The notes below the pieces were generated by a model. That model worked only from the letters and a program-made list of their open reading frames with translations, was not told the DNA's origin and searched no databases. From Prevotellaceae bacterium (GTDB lineage: Bacteria; Bacteroidota; Bacteroidia; Bacteroidales; UBA932): a stretch of 42,015 bases of DNA. Location of the stretch: NCBI GenBank assembly GCA_031275825.1, contig JAISOH010000153.1, positions 1-42,015 of the forward strand, in the 5' to 3' direction. The position numbers and the translations under genes were made by a program. Positions 1-8,105 of the stretch are shown one piece after another (the stretch's first letter is position 1; the number at the start of each line of letters is the position of its first letter).

Positions 1-1
1 C

Positions 2-94
2 TGCGAACCAAAAAAGTTGCCTGATCAGTTTACGAACATTTTAATGAATGAAAGGGATACCTGTGCCTTAATGTTAATAAAACCAGATATTTAA
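2..94 (+). CDS. 3' end of a CDS entering from the left edge (CEPKKLPDQFTNILMNERDTCALMLIKPDI*), function unknown, possibly a transposase C-terminus
   Basis: Open frame from the window edge to a stop at 94, followed directly by a terminator-like hairpin. No family recognised. Confidence 0.35.
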   Translation, partial: CEPKKLPDQFTNILMNERDTCALMLIKPDI

Positions 95-100
95 CTCCAA

Positions 101-126
101 AACGTAGCATTTTTACGTTATTTTTT
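101..126 (+). terminator. Rho-independent terminator-like hairpin (AACGTA-gcatttt-TACGTT then A+T6)
   Basis: 6-bp perfect stem followed by a T-run, just after the stop at 94. Confidence 0.4.
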
Positions 127-241
127 CATCTTTACTCAATATTTCTGTCAAAAAAAAAACAAAAAGTCGGACTAAAGGTCTGCAATTTTTTTCAACACTA
201 CCACCCAAAATGAAAAAATAGGGGTTTTCGGACAGACACTA

Positions 242-481
242 AATACCTGCCATGGAATCAAGGGAGAGGAATTCCATACTGTTATTGCTTTTGGGTTGTT
301 GGATGGATTAGTCCCGCATTGGAGTGACCCTGATAAAATAACTGCATCACGTAAATTACTTTATGTTATTTGTTCACGAGCAAAGAAGCATTTACATTTA
401 ATATCGGAGCGTAATAGACCTAACAAAAGAGAAATAACTGAACACCTACGATTATACAATTATTCCTATGATAGCGATTAA
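242..481 (+). pseudogene. Truncated C-terminal remnant of a UvrD/Rep-type ATP-dependent helicase
   Basis: Frame from 242 reads NTCHGIKGEEFHTVIAFGLLDGLVPHW...ASRKLLYVICSRAKKHLHLISE, resembling UvrD-family C-terminal motifs (HG.KG.EF and LLYV..SRAKK.L). No upstream helicase motifs precede it. Confidence 0.7.
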
Positions 482-670
482 AAACGCTCTGCTACTTTTT
501 TGGTAGAACTGCCACTAAAATCCCGACAAAACAGTATTGATACTCGCTCCAAGAACCTTCGCTTTTTGCGACAAAATGTCAAATTCGAGCTTCCAGAGCC
601 CCGATTCATAGAACAGGGCACAGACGAAAGCGGCAAATTCTACAAAATCTATTATCAGGAAGAAAATTAA
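482..670 (+). pseudogene. C-terminal fragment of an unidentified protein (...RSKNLRFLRQNVKFELPEPRFIEQGTDESGKFYKIYYQEEN*)
   Basis: Open frame with natural-looking composition but no start codon, wedged between the helicase remnant and the RAYT. Confidence 0.35.
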
Positions 671-673
671 AAT

Positions 674-1306
674 ATGCCTTACGACCCGAACATTCATCAT
701 CGTCACAGTATCCGTCTGAAAGGATACGATTATTCGCAGGAGGGACTGTATTTTATCACCGTCTGTTGCAAGAATAAGGTATGCCGTTTTGGAAAAATCG
801 AAAACGGTGAAATGATATTGAATGATACTGGAAAAATTGCACAACAATGTTGGTTGGAGATACCGCAACATTTCCCACATGCGGAATTGCATGAATATGT
901 TGTTATGCCAAATCATATTCATGGCATCGTCGAACTCGTAGGGGCGAAAAATTTTTCGCCCCTGTCTCCGTCCCCGTCCCCGTCGTTTTCACCCGCATCC
1001 ACATTATGCGCCAACGATAACATGGATGCGAAAATTAATAATATGGGGGCGAAAAATAATACCATGGATGCGAAAAATAATAATATGGGGGCGAAAAATT
1101 TTTCGCCCCTACACGGACCGTCCCGAACAATCGGGTCAATTATTCGTGGATTCAAAATAGGCGTCACAAAACAATTGGACGGATCAATTTGGCAACGCAA
1201 TTATTACGAACATATTATCCGAAATGAACGGTCATATCAAAATATATCCAATTATATCATTCACAATCCTGAAAAATGGCAGAACGATAAATTTTATTCC
1301 GAATAA
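674..1306 (+). CDS. REP-associated tyrosine transposase (RAYT, Y1_Tnp/IS200-like HUH family)
   Basis: MPYDPNIHHRHSIRLKGYDYSQEGLYFITVCCKNKVCRFGKI..., HUH motif PNHIHGIVEL, C-terminal WQRNYYEHIIRNE...YIIHNPEKW, typical of RAYTs. Confidence 0.9.
   Translation: MPYDPNIHHRHSIRLKGYDYSQEGLYFITVCCKNKVCRFGKIENGEMILNDTGKIAQQCWLEIPQHFPHAELHEYVVMPNHIHGIVELVGAKNFSPLSPSPSPSFSPASTLCANDNMDAKINNMGAKNNTMDAKNNNMGAKNFSPLHGPSRTIGSIIRGFKIGVTKQLDGSIWQRNYYEHIIRNERSYQNISNYIIHNPEKWQNDKFYSE
940..963. repeat. Perfect 24-bp palindrome AGGGGCGAAAAATTTTTCGCCCCT (REP-like) inside the RAYT CDS
   Basis: Read directly; two 12-nt arms are exact reverse complements. Confidence 0.95.
1022..1105 (+). repeat. Four tandem 21-bp repeats (ATGGRKGCGAAAAATAATAAT-like) encoding MDAKINN MGAKNNT MDAKNNN MGAKNFS
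   Basis: Direct alignment of 21-bp units and of the translated heptads. Confidence 0.9.
1088..1109. repeat. Second palindromic copy GGGGCGAAAAATTTTTCGCCCC within the RAYT CDS
   Basis: 22-bp perfect inverted repeat identical to the core of 940-963. Confidence 0.95.
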
Positions 1307-1333
1307 TCATATTAATGGTATCGCAGAACTCGC

Positions 1334-1538
1334 GAGGCTGTATTAAAACTCCGGTTTCGTCATTGCGAACTGTGAGGACTTTAGCCAGAAGCAGGAAGCA
1401 ACCGAAGCGGAGCTCAACAGAGTTAATCCAAATGTTGACTTTCAATGGCTTGCTTCGTCGCTGCGCTCCTCGCAATGACGTTTTGCTTCGGGCTTCGCCA
1501 TCACAATGACGTGTAAAATACCATTTTGAGACAGCCTC
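1334..1538. mobile_element. MITE-like element (copy 1), ~205 bp, TIRs GAGGCTGTNTNAAAA
   Basis: Ends are GAGGCTGTATTAAAA and TTTTGAGACAGCCTC (15-bp TIRs, 2 mismatches); near-identical to the reverse complement of 6408-6616; carries no plausible gene. Confidence 0.75.
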
Positions 1539-1552
1539 GCATCGAAAAAAAT

Positions 1553-1582
1553 TTTGCATAAATATTTTTTTTTGTATCTTTA
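1553..1582 (+). promoter_or_regulatory. Bacteroidota-type promoter TTTG-N18-TATCTTTA for the 1634 gene
   Basis: Near-match to the TTTG-N19-21-TAnnTTTG consensus. Confidence 0.5.
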
Positions 1583-1633
1583 CGCCCAAGTTTTTTATTG
1601 TTTTATTATTTAATTAAAAATTGGAGGCAAAAA

Positions 1634-2098
1634 ATGGACAACAGAATTTCTTTCTCATTAGAAGAATCCGACAGGCAGGAAATACTTGGAGCGCTGGAAG
1701 TGTTAAAAACCAAGTTGTTGCCTTTGCTTGTAGAACTTGGACAGGGCGAGGCTCGCGAATTACCACTGATGGGCGACAAGTCGTACGCATTTGTAGTTAA
1801 GGCGCTTGAGTTTGCAAAGCAGTATCCCGAATATGCAGCGTTGATTGACATTCCCGAATTTGAAAAGGATGTAAACGCGGTAAACCTGTTGCGCGAATTT
1901 TATGTGCCGCTGGCGCAAATCACAAAAAATGTACACGACACAATGACCCTTGCAGGCAGCGAGGCTTATGTGTCGGGACTTACCTATTACGGCTCAAGCA
2001 AAGAAGGCGTAAAACGGAAAATTCCAAATGCAGTACTGATTGTGAATGAATTGAAGCAGCGTTTTCCCGGTCGTACGCAGACAAAAAAGGATGAATAA
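1634..2098 (+). CDS. Conserved hypothetical protein
   Basis: MDNRISFSLEESDRQEILGALEVL...; ATG at 1634 preceded by GGAGG (ttggaggcaaaaaATG); promoter-like TTTG-N18-TATCTTTA upstream. Confidence 0.75.
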   Translation: MDNRISFSLEESDRQEILGALEVLKTKLLPLLVELGQGEARELPLMGDKSYAFVVKALEFAKQYPEYAALIDIPEFEKDVNAVNLLREFYVPLAQITKNVHDTMTLAGSEAYVSGLTYYGSSKEGVKRKIPNAVLIVNELKQRFPGRTQTKKDE

Positions 2099-2610
2099 GC
2101 CCTACACTGCCGCAGGCAACCTCATGTTTGCATTACGCAAATACTGATGCAGCGGCAGGCAAACAGGTTTTTTCTATCGGCGACAGCAAATTTGCCATCG
2201 CCGATTTCTTATTTGCTGCCGGCGACGTCGCCCTTGCGACAAAAATCGGCGGATTTTGCCGTTATTGATAGCAATATTGCCTGCGGCAAGGGCAATGTTC
2301 CTGTTAACAACGGAAAGTTTACAGTTGCAAACCGCAAATTCGAGCAAAAAAATAAGGATAATTCCTGTTATCGACAGGATATTTCAATCGCAAAACGGCA
2401 ATGTTGAAATCGGCAACGGCAATATTGAGTTCAAAAATTGAACTGTCGAAGTCGGCGACAGTAATATTCCTGCTGAAAACTGGAAATTTACTGAGGATGA
2501 CAGGAAAAAGAACCCTGTAAAACATATATGATTTCCGAAATTTTGCCGCAATTTATGCGCTTTAATAAAATTCCACATTTTTCTGCCGCCTGCATATCAG
2601 TTATTTTTTT

Positions 2611-2618
2611 TACCTTTG
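2611..2618 (+). promoter_or_regulatory. -7 element TACCTTTG directly upstream of dnaG
   Basis: Match to the Bacteroidota TAnnTTTG -7 box, 7 nt before ATG 2625. Confidence 0.5.
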
Positions 2619-2624
2619 CATGTT

Positions 2625-4556
2625 ATGATTGACCAGACAACAATAAATAAAATATTTGATACTGTTGATATTGTAGATATTATTCAGGATTTTGTTTCGT
2701 TAAAAAAACGCGGTGCAAACTATACTGCCTGCTGTCCGTTTCACGATGAAAAAACTCCATCGTTTTCGGTTTCCAAGTCAAAAGGCATTTTCAAATGCTT
2801 TGGCTGCGGAAAAGCCGGAAATGCAGTAAGTTTTGTTCAACTTCACGAAAATATTTCGTACGTCGAAGCGCTGAAATACATTGCAAAGAAATATGGAATA
2901 GAAATCAACGAACGGGAATTAAGCCCCGAAGAACAAATCAGAAACAACGACCGCGAAAGCATTATGACAGCCCTTGCCTACGCTCAGCAGCGGTTTACCG
3001 AAAATTTGACGGAAACCGATGAAGGAAAATCAATAGGAATGAGTTATTTCAGCGAGCGCGGATTTTCACATGCAACAGTTAAACAGTTTCAACTCGGATA
3101 CAGCCTGCGAACATTATCATCGTTTTCAAAACAGGCATTTGCCGACGGTTACAAAAAAGAATTTCTGTTGAAAGCCGGCCTGTGCTACGAGCGCGAACAG
3201 ACAGGCGAACTTATGGATTTTTTTGCAGGGCGCGTAATTTTCCCGATACATTCTGTAACGGGACGCGTAATCGCTTTTGGCGGACGCACGCTCAGCACCG
3301 AAAAAAACATTGCAAAATATAAAAATTCGCCCGAATCGGAGGTTTATGTAAAAAATAAAACGCTTTACGGCTTATATTTTTCAAAAAACGCAATTGTAAA
3401 AAAACAAAAGTGCTATCTTGTCGAAGGCTATACGGATGTAATATCAATGTATCAGGCAGGAATTGACAACGTTGTAGCATCATGCGGAACATCGCTCACT
3501 GTTGAACAGGCAAAACTTATTCGCCGTTTTTCGCCCGAAGTAACAGTAATGTACGACGGCGATTCGGCAGGAATCCACGCCTCGCTGCGCGGAATTGACA
3601 TTCTGCTTGAAGAAGGATTAACGGTAAAAGTAATCCTTTTCCCCGACAACGAAGACCCCGACTCGTTTGCACGCAAACATTCGGTTTCCGAAACAGAAAC
3701 ATTCCTGAATGAAAACGAACAGGATTTTATTGTTTTCAAAACAAATCTTCTGCTGTCGGAAAGCAAAAACGACCCAGCCCGGAAAGCCAGAATAATAGGA
3801 GATGTAGTGAGGTCTGTCAGCGTAATTCCCGATAATATTACCCGAATGATTTATCTTAAAGAATGCGCTCGACTGTTTGATGCAGACGAAAATACCCTTG
3901 CTCAGGAAATAAATCGGGAACGGGCAAAAAAATATTACGGCAAGGAATATAAAGACATAAAGCCGCTGATTACCGAAAAAAAACAGCAGGTCAATACCGT
4001 TTCAACAGCAGACGATAATTGCGATGAACAGGAAAAAGAACTGGCTTATTTCCTCCTGAAACACGGCAGTCATCCTTTGTTTGAAAACAGGCACGGAGGC
4101 ATTGATACCGTTGCCCGGTACATCATCGGCGAATTGAAAAAAGATGATATTTCTTTGCAAAACGAATGTTATAAAAAAATTTTCAGCGAATATGAAAATC
4201 TTTTAACCCGGAATATTGAATTTTCGATAAAACATTTTATAAACAATATTGACAAAAAAATTTCGGAATTTGCAGTTAATATTATTTCGGATGAATACGA
4301 ATTAAGCGAAATATGGAAACGTTTCGGCTCTAACATTTCGCCCGAAGAAGATGAACTGAAACGCACAATTCCAAGAGCAATAACCGCTTATAAAATAAAA
4401 CTGCTTTCGCAAACCATAGCCAGATTCACCGCCGAACTCAACGGCAGTATTGCCGAACACAACGATGAAAAAACATCCTTAATAACAAAAAAAATCATGG
4501 AACTCAACCGGATACGAAAAATAATGTCGGACACGCTGAAAAGAGTTACAGGCTAA
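2625..4556 (+). CDS. dnaG: DNA primase DnaG
   Basis: MIDQTTINKIFDTVDIVDIIQDFVSLKKRGANYTACCPFHDEKTPSFSVSKSKGIFKCFGCGKAG (CHC2 zinc finger), TOPRIM region YLVEGYTDVISMYQAG and VTVMYDGDSAG. The ORF track start at 2616 is TTG; ATG 2625 is preferred. Confidence 0.95.
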   Translation: MIDQTTINKIFDTVDIVDIIQDFVSLKKRGANYTACCPFHDEKTPSFSVSKSKGIFKCFGCGKAGNAVSFVQLHENISYVEALKYIAKKYGIEINERELSPEEQIRNNDRESIMTALAYAQQRFTENLTETDEGKSIGMSYFSERGFSHATVKQFQLGYSLRTLSSFSKQAFADGYKKEFLLKAGLCYEREQTGELMDFFAGRVIFPIHSVTGRVIAFGGRTLSTEKNIAKYKNSPESEVYVKNKTLYGLYFSKNAIVKKQKCYLVEGYTDVISMYQAGIDNVVASCGTSLTVEQAKLIRRFSPEVTVMYDGDSAGIHASLRGIDILLEEGLTVKVILFPDNEDPDSFARKHSVSETETFLNENEQDFIVFKTNLLLSESKNDPARKARIIGDVVRSVSVIPDNITRMIYLKECARLFDADENTLAQEINRERAKKYYGKEYKDIKPLITEKKQQVNTVSTADDNCDEQEKELAYFLLKHGSHPLFENRHGGIDTVARYIIGELKKDDISLQNECYKKIFSEYENLLTRNIEFSIKHFINNIDKKISEFAVNIISDEYELSEIWKRFGSNISPEEDELKRTIPRAITAYKIKLLSQTIARFTAELNGSIAEHNDEKTSLITKKIMELNRIRKIMSDTLKRVTG

Positions 4557-4816
4557 AGCCGTAAGCAATCCGAGGCAATTTGATAATTGAAAACACGCAA
4601 CATTTTTGTCAAATAAATATTTTTCTGAATGCACAACAGGTTTTATATATTTTTTATATTAAGATCAATAATAATTTACAATAAAATTAATGAGTAATAA
4701 TCAACAGTTAAAATTATATTACAGCAGGCAAAACCGATACTGCCAAAAAACAACTTGTTACATGTATAAACATCAGAAAATAAAACATGGCTATACATGG
4801 AATGTCAATTATTTTT

Positions 4817-4824
4817 TAACTTTG
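4817..4824 (+). promoter_or_regulatory. -7 element TAACTTTG upstream of smpB
   Basis: TAnnTTTG consensus, about 47 nt before the ATG. Confidence 0.55.
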
Positions 4825-4870
4825 CGCCTTAAAATCATTTTGCTTTTGAAAATAAAGCGATTATAAATTT

Positions 4871-5317
4871 ATGCAAAAACGCAGTTCAAATATTGAAATA
4901 CTAAACAAAAAAGCGAGTTTTGAATTTATATTACTCGAAAAATTTACGGCAGGGATTGCGCTTTGCGGAACTGAAATAAAATCAATTCGCGCAGGCAAGG
5001 CGTCGATTGTCGAAAGTTACTGTTATTTTGCCGGCAAACAATTATATGTACGCGGCATGCATGTTGCCGAATACCGGTGGGGAAATTTAAATAATCACGA
5101 ACCTAAACGCGAGCGCAAATTACTGCTCAATGCCAAAGAAATAAACAAACTGCTGCGCCGTACAAAAGAACGCGGGCTTACCATTGTACCGACCAGACTT
5201 TTTATTTCCGAAAACGGATATGCCAAACTTGAAATATCTCTTGCAAAAGGTAAAAAAGTATATGACAAACGCGAGGCAATAAAAGAAAAGGACATACGCA
5301 GAGCAATGGAAAGATAG
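4871..5317 (+). CDS. smpB: SsrA-binding protein SmpB
   Basis: [39 protein letters not shown]...[21 protein letters not shown]. Confidence 0.95.
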   Translation: MQKRSSNIEILNKKASFEFILLEKFTAGIALCGTEIKSIRAGKASIVESYCYFAGKQLYVRGMHVAEYRWGNLNNHEPKRERKLLLNAKEINKLLRRTKERGLTIVPTRLFISENGYAKLEISLAKGKKVYDKREAIKEKDIRRAMER

Positions 5318-5350
5318 CGATGTCAGGCAATTTATTTCAACATATTACAC

Positions 5351-6286
5351 ATGTTTAAAAAGATGAAATTATTAAGCGTTTTAGGCGCAACCGCTACCGG
5401 AAAAACTAAAATCGCCGTTGCCGTTGCCAGCGAACTGAACGGTGAAATACTTTCTGCCGATTCGCGGCAAGTTTATAGAAATATGAATATCGGAACGGGA
5501 AAAGACCTTGATGATTATTTTGTCGGCAACAGTCAAGTTCCATATCATCTTATCGACATTGCCGATGTCGGATACAAATATAATGTTTTTGAATACCAGC
5601 GCGATTTTTACAGGGCGTATTATGACGTTTGCAGCAGAAACAGGCAACCCGTGCTTTGCGGAGGTTCGGGAATGTATATCGAAGCCGTGATAAATGCTTA
5701 CAGTATGCCCGAAGTGCCTGCAAATTACGAATTAAGAACAGAACTTGAAAAAAAATCGGATGCAGAACTCATAAGCCTTCTGGCAGGATTAAAACAAATG
5801 CACAATAAAACCGATTACGATACGCGTAAACGTTTGATACGAGCCATAGAAATAGAAGTTTTCAGAAAACGGAACAATATTCAGGTTTCAAATTATGAAA
5901 AACTTGATAATATTTATTTTGGAATAATATTTGATGCAGACGCACGCCGAAATCGAATAAGCGAACGATTGGATTACAGGTTGAAGAACGGAATGATTGA
6001 AGAAGTAAAACAATTTTTGCAAAACGGTATTACGGCAGATGATTTGATTTACTACGGACTGGAATATAAATTTATTACTCTCTACCTTGCAGGCAAACTG
6101 AATTATGACGAAATGCGACGGCAACTGAACATCGCCATTCATCAATTTGCAAAACGCCAAATGACATGGTTCAGAGGCATGGAACGCAGAGGCGCAAAAA
6201 TCAACTGGATTGATGGACATTTACCTTTTGATGAAAAAATAAAATTAATAAAAAACATGTTCTTCAACAGCCTTAATATCAAATAA
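5351..6286 (+). CDS. miaA: tRNA dimethylallyltransferase MiaA
   Basis: LLSVLGATATGKTKIAVAVASELNGEILSADSRQVYRNMNIGTGKD...QFAKRQMTWFRGM. Confidence 0.93.
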   Translation: MFKKMKLLSVLGATATGKTKIAVAVASELNGEILSADSRQVYRNMNIGTGKDLDDYFVGNSQVPYHLIDIADVGYKYNVFEYQRDFYRAYYDVCSRNRQPVLCGGSGMYIEAVINAYSMPEVPANYELRTELEKKSDAELISLLAGLKQMHNKTDYDTRKRLIRAIEIEVFRKRNNIQVSNYEKLDNIYFGIIFDADARRNRISERLDYRLKNGMIEEVKQFLQNGITADDLIYYGLEYKFITLYLAGKLNYDEMRRQLNIAIHQFAKRQMTWFRGMERRGAKINWIDGHLPFDEKIKLIKNMFFNSLNIK

Positions 6287-6407
6287 AATAATTGTTGTTT
6301 AATTGTTTCTTGCGAATAAAAATCGGCAAAAACATTAAGATTTCCGGTCTTTACATATTTCTGTTAATTCGACTTGGCGCAAATTAACCGGTTGAAGCAT
6401 AAGCGTC

Positions 6408-6616
6408 GAGGCGTCTTAAAATGGTATTTTACACGTCATTGCGAGGGCGAAACCCGAAGCAAAACGTCATTGCGAGGAGCGCAGCGACGAAGCAAGCCAT
6501 TGAAAGTCAACATTTGGATTAACTCCGTTGAGCTCCGCTTCGCTTCGGTTGCTTCCTGCTTCGGGCTAAAGTCCTCACTGTTCGCAATGACGAAACCGGA
6601 ATTTTAATACAGCCTC
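6408..6616. mobile_element. MITE-like element (copy 2), ~209 bp, inverted relative to copy 1
   Basis: GAGGCGTCTTAAAATGGTATTTTACACGTCATTGCGA ... ACGAAACCGGAATTTTAATACAGCCTC; few differences from the reverse complement of 1334-1538. Confidence 0.75.
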
Positions 6617-6856
6617 CGCTTCAATCAGCGAGATTGCCGGTCAAGCCCGCAAAGGCGGTTTCGTTTTGCTTTTCCGAGTTCCCGCTGTGATTTTTTCTCT
6701 GTCATTTCATTGGTAAAAGCATCTTCGGCTTCATTCATGACTTTCTCAAAATTTTCCTTTTCTCTTTCTTAATGGGCAGCATGGCAGCCAACTAATCGAT
6801 ACTTGCAGGCAGAGAATACAAATAATCCGGCAAACTGCTTAAACCTGACAGGATTA

Positions 6857-7726
6857 TTAATGTCTCATGCATTTGTTTATGTAAATTAAACCATCGTATA
6901 AACACTGCCGCCAGTATGTCCAGCTGTGAGCACCGTCGCGTACGCGGTATTCATGGTCAATTTTCAAATCGCGCATAACAATGTGTAATGTAGAGTTTCC
7001 GCAATACAGAAAATCATCATCGCCGCAGTCAATATAAAACTTCACTGATTTTTTATTGCTTTCGGGCAGTTTTTTCACAATATCTATAATGCTGTTTTTA
7101 TGCCAGTGTTCGCTAAGGTTTTCAGCCGTTCCACCAAACAGATTTTTAAATCCGTAAGATTCTCCTTCCTTGAAGCGCAATTTTACTTCGTCATCTGTAA
7201 AAACGGCAGCGCTCATAGGCAGGCAAACATAAAACATGTCGGGATATTTTAGGGCGTACAGCAGCGAACCGTATCCGCCCATTGAAAGTCCGCCGATGGC
7301 GCGTCCCAGTTTGTTGCCGCGTGCGCGATATGTTTTTTCTATGTAGGGGATAAATTCGGTAATATACATGTCTTCGTAGCGTTCAGTGTTTGTATAATTG
7401 TTTACGTACCATGTTTTTTTTGCATCTGCAATCACAATTATCAGCGGCGTAATTTTTCCTTCGTTTACAAGTTCATCGGCAATGCGGTTCAATTCGCCGT
7501 AATGCAGCCAGCCTGTATGGTCATCGCTGTAGCCGTGCAGCAAAAACAAAACAGGATACTGCCTCGATGAAATATCGTAATCGGGCGGCAGATAAATTGT
7601 GTAATTTACATCTCTGCCGAGAATGGAACTTTTGAAAATCTTATCATCAAACACTTTTCCGTGCTGCTGGGCAAATATGAAAACGTTTAATGTGAGGGAT
7701 AAAATTATAAGTAAAATTTTTTTCAT
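6857..7726 (-). CDS. Secreted esterase, esterase D / feruloyl-esterase-like alpha/beta hydrolase
   Basis: Signal peptide; LFLLHGYSDDHTGWL, RAIGGLSMGGYGSLLYAL (GxSxGG nucleophile elbow), C-terminal GAHSWTYWRQCL. Confidence 0.85.
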   Translation of the reverse strand: MKKILLIILSLTLNVFIFAQQHGKVFDDKIFKSSILGRDVNYTIYLPPDYDISSRQYPVLFLLHGYSDDHTGWLHYGELNRIADELVNEGKITPLIIVIADAKKTWYVNNYTNTERYEDMYITEFIPYIEKTYRARGNKLGRAIGGLSMGGYGSLLYALKYPDMFYVCLPMSAAVFTDDEVKLRFKEGESYGFKNLFGGTAENLSEHWHKNSIIDIVKKLPESNKKSVKFYIDCGDDDFLYCGNSTLHIVMRDLKIDHEYRVRDGAHSWTYWRQCLYDGLIYINKCMRH

Positions 7727-8105
7727 ATTGATAAATATTATTTTGTAAAAGTATAAAATTTTTTACAATAACTTTATTTGTTTGAAATGAATTTCATTAA
7801 AATATATCATTTTTCTGCCGGCGCTGTTGAAAATGGTGTTTTAAAAGATATGAATACTTTAAGTTTCACACTTTTTTATTGCAGTATTATTTTAATGAAA
7901 TACATGCACTTTGCTCCGATACACATGTATTTTTAAAGAGTAAGGATGAAATTTAACAAAATACGGATAATTTTTTTAAAAATACTGCAAAAGACCGCCC
8001 TGCCGAAGCTTTTTAAACTCTTGGCAGGGGCGATTTTTGATTTGTTACGTTCGGCAAATTTCTGCTTTCATCATGTTAAAAACAAAACTTTCGCTTCGTT
8101 TGCTT

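Noticed and set aside
515-922. 135-aa minus-strand ORF opposite the RAYT 5' region
   Set aside because: Antisense shadow of a recognised RAYT gene with unlikely composition. The same applies to most other minus-strand ORFs inside dnaG, murE, murC, ftsZ and the giant amidase.
1315-1509. ORFs 1315..1509, 1257..1589, 6374..6607, 8037..8300 (HCEGE(T/A)RSKTSLRGAQRRSKPL-type peptides)
   Set aside because: Translations of the CATTGCGA repeat elements; repeats in both orientations yield spurious ORFs, no independent coding evidence.
1334-6616. Composite transposon formed by the two inverted ~205-bp elements
   Set aside because: The enclosed genes are core housekeeping genes (dnaG, smpB, miaA) in ordinary order and the elements carry no transposase; two independent MITE insertions is simpler.
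6640-6780. Possible reverse-strand gene remnant (EREKENFEKVMNEAEDAFTNEMTEKKSQRELGKAKRNRLCGLDRQSR*)
   Set aside because: Short, no recognised family and no start; coding origin is possible but not supportable.
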